Below are positions 35,738-44,316 of a stretch of DNA of 64,000 nucleotides, in pieces (position 1 is the stretch's first letter; each line of letters opens with the position of its first letter). This DNA is from VAZQ01 sp963702695. Its GTDB lineage: Bacteria; Pseudomonadota; Alphaproteobacteria; Rhizobiales; Xanthobacteraceae. The notes below the pieces were generated by a model. The model had not been told where the DNA came from and did not search any database. It saw only the letters and a list, made by a program, of their open reading frames with translations. The stretch spans positions 372,001 to 436,000 of the forward strand of contig CAVPDS010000007.1 of NCBI GenBank assembly GCA_963702695.1. Direction: 5' to 3'. Made by a program: the position numbers and the translations under genes.

Positions 35738-36208
35738 TCATGCCGATGGGCTCGCGATCCACGTTCCCCTGGCGGGCCATTTCCCTTCGATCACGTTCGA
35801 GATGACGTACGTCGTCTCGTCGAGCATATCGATGCCGGCGGTGCCACGCAGGACGACGCCGTCCGGCTTGACGATCAGCACCGGCCCCTCTTTGGCGACC
35901 ATTCGCGACGTGACGATGAGATCGCCGTTCGGCATGGCAACCACCGGCCCTGCGCCCCAATTCGGAGTGTCCTGCTCGTTGCAAGCCACTCGTGCCGCCG
36001 TTGCCTTGTCGAAAGGTGACATTGCGGCCCGCGCATTCAAGTCGTCGATAAGCGGGCGCAGGATACCGGCTCCGCTCACAGCGTGTTCCTTCAGACGAGT
36101 CACGAAAGCTTTGCCGTAGGCCACGCCCGGACCGGAATCGGGTGTCAGCGTCGACGTCGGCGCGCTCGTCACACCAGGCGATGCGGTTTCGCTGTCCGGC
36201 TGCTGCAT
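35738..36208 (-). CDS. Hypothetical protein within the putative tRNA-Arg insertion
   Basis: This protein of about 156 residues has no signal peptide and no membrane segment. The N-terminus is Ser/Thr/Pro-rich; the body holds ARVACNEQDTPNWGAGPVVA and repeated short beta units (MPNGDLIVTSRMVAKEGPVL, IVKPDGVVLRGTAG) like a small beta-propeller or antiparallel sheet. The start is uncertain, as no ribosome site is obvious. It is the only gene between the tRNA-Arg 3' end and its partial copy. I recognise no family. Confidence 0.4.
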   Translation of the reverse strand: MQQPDSETASPGVTSAPTSTLTPDSGPGVAYGKAFVTRLKEHAVSGAGILRPLIDDLNARAAMSPFDKATAARVACNEQDTPNWGAGPVVAMPNGDLIVTSRMVAKEGPVLIVKPDGVVLRGTAGIDMLDETTYVISNVIEGKWPARGTWIASPSA

Positions 36209-36682
36209 GTCAGCTTTTAGCACGAAGCGCCTATTCCCGGCTGCCTGACCCGCGCACGTGCCTCGCCGCCGCGCACCAACCGTCGGGGCCAATGCTTATT
36301 GGCCGCCCCTCGGCGTCCTGTCCAAGGCACGCGCGTCCCAGAGGGCAAGCAGGGATACCGCCAAATTCAGCGCCGAATTTCAATGACATACGTGTTCGCA
36401 GTTTTATTCTGACGGGCGCGCCAGCTATATTAACGGCTTTATAAACGGCGTTGAATTAACGGGGTTGGTCAGCGCTGCGGCCGATAGCCGAGCACAAGTA
36501 CGCGCGCGGGCAAGCAACTTAGGCTTTTTGCTTCCTCGCGGTCGCTGCGGCCGTTGTTAGCGTTGGCTTGTCGGCAGGGTCCGAGCGGTCGCTGGCGCAC
36601 GCCGCGGGTGTCTTTTATCATTCATCGAGGAATGCTCGTCAGAGACACTATCGCCTCAGCGCCTGGCCACAGGAGAGCAACT
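36209..36682. other. 474-base AT-richer gap with an att-like site
   Basis: Between the hypothetical protein and the amidase-like gene no coding frame is convincing. The base composition drops in G and C around 36370-36460 (for example TATATTAACGGCTTTATAAA, 36426-36445), unlike the rest of the window, and a copy of the tRNA-Arg end lies at 36409-36425. It probably also carries the promoter of the amidase-like gene. Confidence 0.5.
36409..36425 (+). repeat. Att-like partial copy of the tRNA-Arg 3' end
   Basis: CTGACGGGCGCGCCAGC differs at one position from CTGTCGGGCGCGCCAGC at 35677-35693, which spans the end of the tRNA-Arg gene and the two bases after its CCA. Duplication of a tRNA 3' end about 730 bases downstream is the usual mark of a site-specific integration. 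No integrase gene is present between the copies, so this would be a remnant. Confidence 0.5.
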
Positions 36683-37243
36683 ATGGCTTTGAACGCATCG
36701 GACTGGGCTTCGCTACGCCAAGAAATCCAAGCAATGCTCAAGAAGAATGTTCCCCGGGACCTGACTTCGGACGACCCGGAGTACCAGAGGATGACGGGCC
36801 TGACGACCGAAAGGCTAAAAGCCGATTGGAAGATCGGAAAAATAACGACGGGCTGCAATTCCTTTCTTGGCTGGGTGGCGCGGACGATCGGCGTGCCGGC
36901 ATCAAGCGTGCTTGCCCTCGGCCATCTCGACATCAGCAAGGCCGACGACGAAGTGCTCGGCAGCTGGTACATCGCGAACACCGGCGAGGCTTACGAATAC
37001 AATCTGCACCCCCGGGCCGGCGACTTTTATTCGAAGCCTTACGGCGCCCAGAAATTTGGTCATGTAGGCATCGTCTACGATTTCGACGAAACGGCGCAGA
37101 CCTGGACCTTGATCGAGGGCGGACAAGGAGGGCCTAAGTCGGGCGTAGACAAGATCAAATGGAATAAGAACGTGAAATTCGATCGCGGCAATATCAACGG
37201 CTGGGTCGATATTGCGCGGTACATGATGCCCAAGGGCTCTTAG
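36683..37243 (+). CDS. Putative NlpC/CHAP-like amidase, cytoplasmic
   Basis: This 186-residue protein has a papain-like pattern: Cys58 in ITTGCNSFLGWVA at the start of a helix, His127 in FGHVGIVYDF beginning a beta strand, and an acidic residue at 145 in WTLIEGG as a possible third catalytic residue. This resembles NlpC/P60 and CHAP peptidoglycan amidases and some secreted amidase effectors. There is no signal peptide. AGGAG lies 7 bases before the ATG. It lies just outside a putative integration scar and could be transferred cargo. No obvious immunity or secretion gene is adjacent, so an effector role is speculation. Confidence 0.55.
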   Translation: MALNASDWASLRQEIQAMLKKNVPRDLTSDDPEYQRMTGLTTERLKADWKIGKITTGCNSFLGWVARTIGVPASSVLALGHLDISKADDEVLGSWYIANTGEAYEYNLHPRAGDFYSKPYGAQKFGHVGIVYDFDETAQTWTLIEGGQGGPKSGVDKIKWNKNVKFDRGNINGWVDIARYMMPKGS

Positions 37244-37298
37244 GGACCGCCTACTGGCCCTCCCCCGAAAAGTTCCGAAGAATTTTTTTGCGCCGTCG

Positions 37299-37325
37299 TG
37301 TCGATCGCGGCTGCGGGCGTTCGTC
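37299..37325 (+). promoter_or_regulatory. Candidate ECF42-type promoter of the DGPF operon
   Basis: TGTCGA (37299-37304) is followed after 17 bases by CGTC (37322-37325), about 80 bases before the first gene of the YCII/VOC/sigma operon. The pattern agrees with the -35 TGTCGA and -10 CG(A/T)C consensus that I recall for ECF42 sigma factors, which control DGPF-protein genes. A second TGTCGA starts at 37328. Self-regulation by the sigma factor encoded at 39433-40692 is inferred. Confidence 0.45.
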
Positions 37326-37404
37326 GTGTCGACAGAGCGGGGGACTATACCTGGTCGGGAATGTCGGCCAGGGGGCCACGCTCCAGTCAGAAGGAGATAC
37401 CACA

Positions 37405-37821
37405 ATGCAATTCATGATCCTGGTCAAGGCCACGAAGGATTCGGAAGCCGGGGTAATGCCGGAGGAGAAGCTCATGGCTGCGATGGCCACCTATCACGAG
37501 GAACTGGTGAAGGCCGGCGTGCTGCTCGATGCCAACGGGCTGCAGCCGAGCGTGAAGGCCTGGCGCATCAAGTTTGCCGGGGGCAAGCGCACCGTGATCG
37601 ACGGGCCGTTCACCGAGACGAAGGAACTCATCGCGGGCTACACCATCATCCAGGTGAAGTCGCGGGAGGAGGCAATGGAATGGGCCAAGCGCATGCCCAA
37701 TCCCGCCATCGACGGGAACGAGGGCGAAATCGAGATCCGGCAGATGTTCGAACTCGAAGATTTCACGCCGAGCGAGGCCGTGAAGCGCTTCCGCGAGATG
37801 GGCGCCGGCGCCCGGACCTGA
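37405..37821 (+). CDS. YCII-related (DGPF) protein, copy 1
   Basis: This 138-residue protein has the YCII-type ferredoxin-like fold with the diagnostic motif TVIDGPFTETKE near residue 63; MQFMILVKATKDSE opens it and AMEWAKRMP is the conserved helix. DGPF proteins are found in operons with ECF42 sigma factors, as here; their biochemical role is not settled. GAAGGAG is well placed before the ATG. First gene of a five-gene operon. Confidence 0.9.
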   Translation: MQFMILVKATKDSEAGVMPEEKLMAAMATYHEELVKAGVLLDANGLQPSVKAWRIKFAGGKRTVIDGPFTETKELIAGYTIIQVKSREEAMEWAKRMPNPAIDGNEGEIEIRQMFELEDFTPSEAVKRFREMGAGART

Positions 37822-37945
37822 TCACCGCGGGGGTCACAAAAATTTTCACGGCCCATGTCGATCCGAGCCAAGGCCGCTCGTCGTGGCGTTGGCGGGGACC
37901 GCCGAGTTCAAACTTCAAGTGTCAAAATCCTGAAAGGAAAACGTG

Positions 37946-38356
37946 ATGCAAGTTCAATCCTACCTGTTCTTCGATGGCCGTTGCGAGGAAGCGCTGAACT
38001 TCTACCGTGGCGCGGTCGGGGCCGAGGTCGAGATGCTCATGCGCTTCAAGGAAAATCCGGAGCCGCAGCCCGGCACCTGCGAGTCCATGCCCGGGGATAA
38101 GGTGATGCATGCGTGCTTCCGCATTGGCGACACCAAGATCATGGCCTCCGACGGCCGCTGCGAGGGCAAGCCGAGCTTCCAGGGCTTCTCGCTCACGTTC
38201 AACGCCGCCAACGAGACCGAGGCCGACCGTGCGTTCGCCGCGCTCGGCGAGGGCGGGCAGGTGCAGATGCCGCTGATGAAGACATTCTTCTCGCCACGCT
38301 TCGGCATGGTCGCGGACCGCTTCGGGGTGTCCTGGATGATCCTCGCGGAGCAGTGA
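37946..38356 (+). CDS. PhnB-like VOC family protein
   Basis: This 136-residue protein belongs to the PhnB/3-demethylubiquinone-methyltransferase-like branch of the VOC superfamily: SYLFFDGRCEEALNFYRGAV, MHACFRIGDTKIMASDG and the end FGMVADRFGVSWMI. Members bind small molecules or metal; the reaction here is unknown. The ATG is preferred over an overlapping GTG one codon upstream; AGGA is about 10 bases away. It lies between two DGPF protein genes in a sigma-factor operon. Confidence 0.88.
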   Translation: MQVQSYLFFDGRCEEALNFYRGAVGAEVEMLMRFKENPEPQPGTCESMPGDKVMHACFRIGDTKIMASDGRCEGKPSFQGFSLTFNAANETEADRAFAALGEGGQVQMPLMKTFFSPRFGMVADRFGVSWMILAEQ

Positions 38357-38445
38357 CGAGGCGCTGTCGGGACCAGGGAGTGCTGAACCACCCGATCGCG
38401 CCGATAACACGGGGCCGGCGCAAGGACCGGCCCGGAGGGAGTCTC

Positions 38446-38820
38446 ATGCCGTACATGTTGTTGATTTTGGAAAAGCGCGGGGACCGTCAGGCCCGCCCGC
38501 CCGCCGAGGGGCGCGCTGCGTACGAAAGCATGGTGGCCTTCGCCGGCGGCCTGAAGGCGCGCGGCCTTCTGCTGGCAGCCGAGGCGCTCAAATCGGATTC
38601 GGACGCGGTACGCGTCATGTCGCGCGGCGGCCGGCACACCATCGTCGATGGTCCGTTCGCGGAGGCGAAGGAGATCGTCGGCGGTTTCTTTCTGCTTGAT
38701 TGCGCGACCAAGGACCAGGCGCTCGCGCTCGCGCACGAGTGCCCCGCCGTCGAGTGGGCGACCGTCGAGGTGCGCGAACTCGGACCGTGCTTCGAGGGCG
38801 CCGAGGAGCCCATGCGCTGA
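38446..38820 (+). CDS. YCII-related (DGPF) protein, copy 2
   Basis: This 124-residue YCII-fold protein has the motif TIVDGPFAEAKEIVGGFF and opens with MPYMLLILEKRGDRQ. It has the same fold as copy 1 but is clearly diverged in sequence. GGAGGGAGTCTC precedes the ATG. Third gene in the operon; it follows the VOC gene after 89 bases and precedes the SRPBCC gene after 15. Confidence 0.9.
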   Translation: MPYMLLILEKRGDRQARPPAEGRAAYESMVAFAGGLKARGLLLAAEALKSDSDAVRVMSRGGRHTIVDGPFAEAKEIVGGFFLLDCATKDQALALAHECPAVEWATVEVRELGPCFEGAEEPMR

Positions 38821-38835
38821 GCGCCGGAGGGCAAC

Positions 38836-39372
38836 ATGCTCGAGATCATTGTCGTTATCGCCATCGTCCTGGTTGTTTTGATCGCCGCCATTGTGATCTG
38901 GGCGGCGATGCAGCCCAATGATTTCCGCATCCAGCGCTCCGCCAGCATCAGAGCGGCGCCTGACAAGATCTATCCATTCATCAACGACCTTCACGCCTGG
39001 GGCGCGTGGTCGGCCTATGAGACGAAAGACCCGGCGATGCAGCGGACCTTCAGCGGCGCGCCGAACGGCAAGGGCGCCGTGTACGAGTGGGACGGCAACA
39101 ACAACGTCGGCAGGGGACGCATGGAGATCGTCGACGCCTCGCCGCCATCCAGGGTGACCATTAAGCTTGACTTCATCAAGCCGTTCGAAGGTCACAACAC
39201 CGCCGAGTTCACGCTTGCGCCCGCGGGCGAGGCCACCAACGTGACATGGTCGATGTCCGGCCCGCGACCGTTCATCGGGAAGATCTTGTGCATGTTCATC
39301 AACATGGACAATATGATCGGCAAGGATTTCGCGGCGGGCCTCGCCAATCTAAAGTCCGTGGCTGAAAAGTAG
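38836..39372 (+). CDS. Membrane-anchored SRPBCC (polyketide cyclase/START-like) protein
   Basis: This 178-residue protein has an N-terminal transmembrane anchor (about residues 3-25, IIVVIAIVLVVLIAAIVIWA) followed by a START-like helix-grip domain: SASIRAAPDKIYPFINDLHA, GKGAVYEWDGNNNVGRGRM and a final long helix ending NLKSVAEK. It probably binds a hydrophobic ligand on the outer face or at the membrane. Operon partner of the DGPF proteins and the sigma factor. Ligand unknown. Confidence 0.85.
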   Translation: MLEIIVVIAIVLVVLIAAIVIWAAMQPNDFRIQRSASIRAAPDKIYPFINDLHAWGAWSAYETKDPAMQRTFSGAPNGKGAVYEWDGNNNVGRGRMEIVDASPPSRVTIKLDFIKPFEGHNTAEFTLAPAGEATNVTWSMSGPRPFIGKILCMFINMDNMIGKDFAAGLANLKSVAEK

Positions 39373-39432
39373 GCGCCGACCGCGAAGCCCCGACCTTGCA
39401 CCGTCGGATTGAACATGGCCTGATCGGTAGCC

Positions 39433-40692
39433 ATGACGGCTACCGAGATACACCGCGCCATCGACGCGATCTGGCGCATCGAGCAGGCCAAGGTAATCGC
39501 CGGCCTCGCGCGCATGGTGCGCGACGTCGGCCTCGCCGAGGAACTCGCCCAGGACGCGCTGGTCGCCGCGCTCGAGCGCTGGCCGCAATCGGGCGTTCCC
39601 GACAATCCCGGGGCCTGGCTCATGGCGACCGCCAAGCACCGCGCGATTGATGTGCTGCGCCGGCGGGCGCTCGCCGCGCGTAAGCACGAAGAACTCGGCC
39701 GCGATATCGAGACCGGCCGCGACCCGCCTGACATCGACGCCGCGCTCGACGACGATGTGGGTGACGACCTGCTGCGTCTCATGTTCGTCGCCTGTCACCC
39801 GGTCCTCTCTACCGAGGCGCGGACGGCACTCACGCTGCGCCTGCTCGGCGGCCTGACGACCGAGGAGATCGCGCGCGCGTTCCTGGTATCGGAACCGACG
39901 GTGGCCCAGCGCATCGTGCGCGCCAAGCGCACGCTTGCCGACGAGCAGGTGCCGTTCGAAGTGCCGCACGGAGCCGAGCTGGCCGAACGCCTCGCGTCGG
40001 TGCTCGAAGTGATCTATCTCGTGTTCAACGAAGGCTATGCGGCGACCGCCGGCGATGACTGGATGCGGCCTGCGCTCTGCGACGAGGCGTTGCGGCTCGG
40101 ACGCATCCTCGCCGAGCTCGCGCCCGCGGAGCCCGAAGTCCACGGCTTGGTCGCGCTGATGGAGATCCAGGCGTCGCGCGCGCGGGCGCGCGTGGGACCG
40201 GCAGGCGAGCCGATCCTGCTGCTCGAGCAGAACCGCGCGTCATGGGATCAGCTTCTGATCCGGCGCGGCCTCGCGGCGCTCGATCGCGCCGAGCGGCTCG
40301 GCGGCACGCGCGGCTCCTATGCGCTGCAAGCCGCAATCGCCGCGTGCCATGCCCGCGCGCAGTCGCCGGAAGAAACCGACTGGGCGCGCATCGTAAGTCT
40401 TTACGGAACGCTCGCAGAGCGCACGCCATCGCCGGTGGTGGAACTAAATCGCGCCGTGGCGATGGCGATGGCGTTCGGTCCTGCCGCGGGTCTTGCGCTG
40501 GTCGATGAGCTGACGGCGGAGCCGACGCTCAAGAACTATTACCTGCTGCCGAGCGTGCGCGGCGATCTGCTGAAAAAACTCGGCCGCCGTGACGAAGCAC
40601 GTCAAGAGTTCGAGCGCGCAGCCTCACTCACGCGCAACACCCGCGAGCACGATCTCCTGCTCGCCCGCGCCGCCGATTGCCTGGATCCGTAG
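39433..40692 (+). CDS. ECF42-type RNA polymerase sigma factor with C-terminal extension
   Basis: This 419-residue ECF sigma factor has region 2 (IWRIEQAKVIAGLARMVRDV, LAEELAQDALVAALERWP), region 4 (EARTALTLRLLGGLTTEEIA, VSEPTVAQRIVRAKRTL) and a C-terminal extension of about 240 residues with TPR-like helices (the DUF6596 part) that includes AVAMAMAFGPAAGLALVDEL. The extension is needed for activity in studied ECF42 members, and no anti-sigma factor is expected or seen. It is the last gene of the operon with two DGPF proteins and is likely self-regulated through the promoter at 37299. Confidence 0.92.
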   Translation: MTATEIHRAIDAIWRIEQAKVIAGLARMVRDVGLAEELAQDALVAALERWPQSGVPDNPGAWLMATAKHRAIDVLRRRALAARKHEELGRDIETGRDPPDIDAALDDDVGDDLLRLMFVACHPVLSTEARTALTLRLLGGLTTEEIARAFLVSEPTVAQRIVRAKRTLADEQVPFEVPHGAELAERLASVLEVIYLVFNEGYAATAGDDWMRPALCDEALRLGRILAELAPAEPEVHGLVALMEIQASRARARVGPAGEPILLLEQNRASWDQLLIRRGLAALDRAERLGGTRGSYALQAAIAACHARAQSPEETDWARIVSLYGTLAERTPSPVVELNRAVAMAMAFGPAAGLALVDELTAEPTLKNYYLLPSVRGDLLKKLGRRDEARQEFERAASLTRNTREHDLLLARAADCLDP

Positions 40693-40703
40693 TCCGCGAA
40701 CGA

Positions 40704-42185
40704 TCAATCCCGCGCTTGCAACTCGCCGAGCAGCACGTGGATGGTCTTCACCTCCGTGTAGCTCAGCAGTTCGTCGATCCCTTCCTCGCGGCCGAGGCCG
40801 GAGTTCTTGTAGCCGCCAAACGGCGTGCCGTAGAAGTGGCCGGACGCGCCATTGATCCAGACATAGCCGGACTTCACCGCGCGCGCGGCGCGGAAGGCGG
40901 TCTTGAGATCGTTGGTGAAGATCGAGGCGGTCAGCCCATATTCGGTCGAGTTGGCGAGCTTGAGCGCTTCGGCCTCATCTTTCCACTGGAACACCGATAG
41001 CACCGGCCCGAAGATCTCCTCGCGCGCGATGCGCATGCTCGGCGAAACATCGGCGAACACGGTCGGTTCGAGCCAATAGCCGCGCGAAAAGTCACTGCCG
41101 CCCGGCCGCTTGCCGCCGGTCATCAGCTTCGCGCCCTCGGCGCGTCCCGACTCCACCATCGACACCACGCGCTCGTAGTGGCGCTTGGAGTTGATCGGCC
41201 CCATCTGCGACTTGTCGTCGAGCGGGTCGCCAAGCCGCAACGCCGCGACGCGCTCGACCACCCGTTCGAGCACTGGCTTGTAGAGCGACTCGTGCAGGAG
41301 GAGGCGGCTGGTCGAGCCGCAACTCTGCCCCTGCCAGGCGAAGTTCATTCCGGCAACTGCGATGGCCGCGACCTTGTCGGGGTCCATGTCCGGAAACGCG
41401 ATCAGCGGGTTCTTGCCGCCGAGTTCAAGCGTGACGTGCTTGATGCCGCCCTCCGCCGCGGCGCGCTGGATGGCGCGGCCGGTCGGGACCGAGCCGGTGA
41501 AAGCGATACGCTTGACGTTGGGATGGCGCGCCAGCGTATCGCCGGCCGGCATGCCGGTGCCGGTCACGATGTTGACCACGCCGGCCGGCAGCACCTCGCG
41601 ACAGAGTTCCGCCAGCATGGTCGCCGACAGCGGGCTCGTTTCCGGAGGCTTGAGCACGACGCAGTTGCCGGCCATCAGCGGCGCGGCCAGCGCGTTGGCC
41701 GCAAACTTGATCGGGTGGTTGAACGGGATGATGCGCCCGACCACGCCATAGGGTTCGCGGATGGTGAAGTGAAGGTTCTTCGCGCTCGCCGGGATGGTCT
41801 CGCCTTTGATCTCGGTCGCGAAGCCGGAATAAAACTCCAGCGTATCGCCGGCGGAGGCGACATCGGCGCGCATCTTGCTGATGGTGTTGCCGGTATCGAC
41901 CACCTCGACGCGCAGGATCTCGTCGGCCTTCTCGCGCAGCTTCTGCGCAAGTTTCCTCACCAGTTTGGCGCGCTCCTTCGGCTCGAGCGCAGCCCAAGCC
42001 GGATGTGCCGTTTCGGCGGCCTCGACGGCGCGGTTGACGTCGATAGCGGTCGCCTGTGGCACGTGGCCGAGCGTCTCTTCATTGGCCGGATTCACCGACT
42101 CGAGCCACTCGCCGCCCTCGCTGGCGACAAGGTCGCCGCCGATCAGCATCATGCCACGCATGAGATTGGATTGGTGGACGTTCAT
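40704..42185 (-). CDS. NAD(P)-dependent aldehyde dehydrogenase
   Basis: This 493-residue enzyme oxidises an aldehyde to the acid. The active-site glutamate is in VTLELGGKNPL, the nucleophilic cysteine in WQGQSCGSTSRLL, and the cofactor region is TGSVPTGRAIQRAAAEG. It resembles betaine or 2-hydroxymuconic semialdehyde-type members; the substrate is not decided. It starts at MNVHQSN after AGGA. It lies downstream of the Bug gene at 42248 after 62 bases, on the same strand, so the two may share a ligand or pathway. Confidence 0.93.
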   Translation of the reverse strand: MNVHQSNLMRGMMLIGGDLVASEGGEWLESVNPANEETLGHVPQATAIDVNRAVEAAETAHPAWAALEPKERAKLVRKLAQKLREKADEILRVEVVDTGNTISKMRADVASAGDTLEFYSGFATEIKGETIPASAKNLHFTIREPYGVVGRIIPFNHPIKFAANALAAPLMAGNCVVLKPPETSPLSATMLAELCREVLPAGVVNIVTGTGMPAGDTLARHPNVKRIAFTGSVPTGRAIQRAAAEGGIKHVTLELGGKNPLIAFPDMDPDKVAAIAVAGMNFAWQGQSCGSTSRLLLHESLYKPVLERVVERVAALRLGDPLDDKSQMGPINSKRHYERVVSMVESGRAEGAKLMTGGKRPGGSDFSRGYWLEPTVFADVSPSMRIAREEIFGPVLSVFQWKDEAEALKLANSTEYGLTASIFTNDLKTAFRAARAVKSGYVWINGASGHFYGTPFGGYKNSGLGREEGIDELLSYTEVKTIHVLLGELQARD

Positions 42186-42247
42186 GACGATCCTCTCGTG
42201 TGCATTCCCCGCGCGCTCTGTTGGCGCAATCGCCGCCGGCAATCAAG

Positions 42248-43213
42248 TCAATCGGCTCTGATGCCGGCGTCGTGGACGACTTTGCCCCACTTCGCGATCT
42301 CGGTCTTGATCCGCACGCCGAATTCCGCCGGCGAATTGGCAACGGCCTCAAAGCCGAGTTCTCCGAGGCGATTCTTCATGTCCGGTTCGGCGACCATCTT
42401 GACCACCTCGGCGTGCCAGCGGTCGATGATTTCCTGCGGCGTCCCCGTGGGCGCAACGATGCCGGTGAGCGTGTCGCTTTCCTGATCGGGGATGCCGGAT
42501 TCGGCCATGGTCGGCACGTCGGGTAGCGCCGGCGAGCGCTTGGGGCTGAGCACCGCGAGCCCGCGCAGCTTGCCGTCCTTGATGTTCGACATCGCCGGCG
42601 GCAGCGCCGTGAACGCGATCGGCGTGTGGCCGCCGATGGTCGAGTTCACGGCCAGTGCGGCGCCGTTGAACGGCACGGTGACGAGATCGAGCTGATACTT
42701 GAGCTTGAACAGTTCACCGGCGAGGTGAGGCGTCGAGCCGGTGGCGGGCTGCGCGAAACTGTATTTGCCGGGATTGGCCTTCACCAGGGCGATCAGTTCC
42801 TTCACGCTCTTCGCTGGCACCTGCGGATTGACCGAAAGCACATTGGGCGAGGATGCGACCAGCGTGATCGGCGCGAAGTCGGCGATCGGGTCATACGGCA
42901 CCTTCGCGTACATGCTCGGATTGACCATGAAGCCGGTGCTCACCACCAGGATCGTATAGCCGTCCGCCGCAGCATGCGCTGCCATGCCGACGCCGGTGTT
43001 GCCGCCGCCGCTCGGGATGTTCTCGGTCACCACCTGCTGGCCCCAGGCCTCAGAAAGCTTCTGCGCCACCAGCCGGGCGATCACGTCGGTCGGGCCGCCA
43101 GCAGCGAACGGCACGATCATCCTCACCGTCTTGCTGGGATAGGCCTGCGCCAGCGCCGCATCGGCAAGGGCCAGCGCGGCGAGCACGACGAGACCGCGGA
43201 TCAGCGTTGTCAT
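42248..43213 (-). CDS. Tripartite tricarboxylate transporter substrate-binding protein (Bug/TctC), copy 2
   Basis: This 321-residue periplasmic binding protein has a signal peptide (about 1-22, ending ADAALA) and the Bug opening YPSKTVRMIVPFAAGGPTDV, with AADGYTILVVSTG and LPDVPTMAESGIPD. No membrane partner genes are adjacent. Same strand and 62 bases before the aldehyde dehydrogenase gene, which suggests uptake of a compound that enters that pathway. Divergent from the cyclase gene across 107 bases, where both promoters must lie. Confidence 0.92.
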   Translation of the reverse strand: MTTLIRGLVVLAALALADAALAQAYPSKTVRMIVPFAAGGPTDVIARLVAQKLSEAWGQQVVTENIPSGGGNTGVGMAAHAAADGYTILVVSTGFMVNPSMYAKVPYDPIADFAPITLVASSPNVLSVNPQVPAKSVKELIALVKANPGKYSFAQPATGSTPHLAGELFKLKYQLDLVTVPFNGAALAVNSTIGGHTPIAFTALPPAMSNIKDGKLRGLAVLSPKRSPALPDVPTMAESGIPDQESDTLTGIVAPTGTPQEIIDRWHAEVVKMVAEPDMKNRLGELGFEAVANSPAEFGVRIKTEIAKWGKVVHDAGIRAD

Positions 43214-43320
43214 GGCGTCCTCCTTGGTGTCTTGTTAACCCATCATCGCGCCCGCGCCGGGCGCAGTAAATGGGAAAACCAGCGCGGCACCGCGCCGCGT
43301 TACGGCCGGAGAGGATCGAG

Positions 43321-44292
43321 ATGTCGACCAGAAAGCTCACCCGTCAAGATCTCAGCGACGCGGCGGCAAAATACAAGAACTGGGGCAAGTGGGGCCCGGA
43401 CGATGAGATCGGCACGCTTAACTTCACTCAGCCCGATGACATCATCGCGGCGGCGCAACTCGTGAAGAAGGGCAAGGTGATCTCGCTCGCGCTCAATTTC
43501 GATCACACCGGCCCGCAAGGCGCGAAGAGCAATTATCCGGCGATGGGCCGCACCAATCCGATCCATACCATGCTGCGCACCGGCACCGACGCCTATTCCG
43601 GCGTGCTCGACAAGCGCGGCATTCGCGCGGCCGATGACATGGTGACGATGCCGCTGCAATGCGGCACGCAGTGGGATGGGCTCGGCCACGTGTTCTATGA
43701 GAACAACATGTGGAATGGCTACGACTGCCGCGAGGTCACCTCGAGTGGCGCGCAGAAATGCGGGATCGAGAAGACCAAGAACAAGATGGTCGGCCGCGGC
43801 GTGTTCCTCGACGTGGCGCGCTTCAAGGGCGTCGAATCGCTCGACGACGGCTACGGCATCACCTGCGCCGATCTCGACGGCACCGCCGAGATGCAGGGCG
43901 TCAAACTCAAGCGCGGCGATTACATCGTGGTCCGCACCGGGCAGATGGAGCGCTGCCTCAACGCCAAGAGCTGGGACGGCTATCCCGGCGGCGACGCGCC
44001 CGGCTTCGCGTTCGAGACGCTCGACTGGGTGTCGCGCACGCAGCTGGCCGCGCTCGCGAGCGACACCTGGGGCTGCGAGGTGCGGCCAAACGAGACCGAG
44101 CCCGGTATCAACCAACCCTGGCACTGGATCACGATCCCGATGATGGGCATGACCATGGGCGAGATCTTCTACGTGAAGGACCTCGCCGACGATTGCGCCA
44201 CCGACAAGATCTACGAGTTCATGTTCGTCGCGCCGGCGATCCCGATCACCGGCGCGGTCGGCTCACCGACCAATCCGCTGGCGATCAAGTAA
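43321..44292 (+). CDS. Cyclase family protein (kynurenine formamidase-like metal hydrolase)
   Basis: This 323-residue protein is related to kynurenine formamidase and plant cyclases. The metal-site region reads PLQCGTQWDGLGH followed by NMWNGYD; in the canonical motif (HGTHxDxxxH) the first histidine is here a cysteine/glutamine context, so metal binding may differ. The last third has WHWITIPMMGMTMGEIFYVK. Such enzymes hydrolyse amides or lactones. GAGAGGATCGAG precedes the start. Divergent from the Bug gene, and likely co-transcribed with the LtrA gene 24 bases downstream. Confidence 0.82.
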   Translation: MSTRKLTRQDLSDAAAKYKNWGKWGPDDEIGTLNFTQPDDIIAAAQLVKKGKVISLALNFDHTGPQGAKSNYPAMGRTNPIHTMLRTGTDAYSGVLDKRGIRAADDMVTMPLQCGTQWDGLGHVFYENNMWNGYDCREVTSSGAQKCGIEKTKNKMVGRGVFLDVARFKGVESLDDGYGITCADLDGTAEMQGVKLKRGDYIVVRTGQMERCLNAKSWDGYPGGDAPGFAFETLDWVSRTQLAALASDTWGCEVRPNETEPGINQPWHWITIPMMGMTMGEIFYVKDLADDCATDKIYEFMFVAPAIPITGAVGSPTNPLAIK

Positions 44293-44316
44293 AAGTCCGA
44301 CGGGGCTGGTTCGAAC

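Noticed and set aside
41178..42485. Open frame of 435 codons antisense to the aldehyde dehydrogenase and Bug genes
   Set aside because: It spans two real genes and their gap; composition is typical of antisense shadows.
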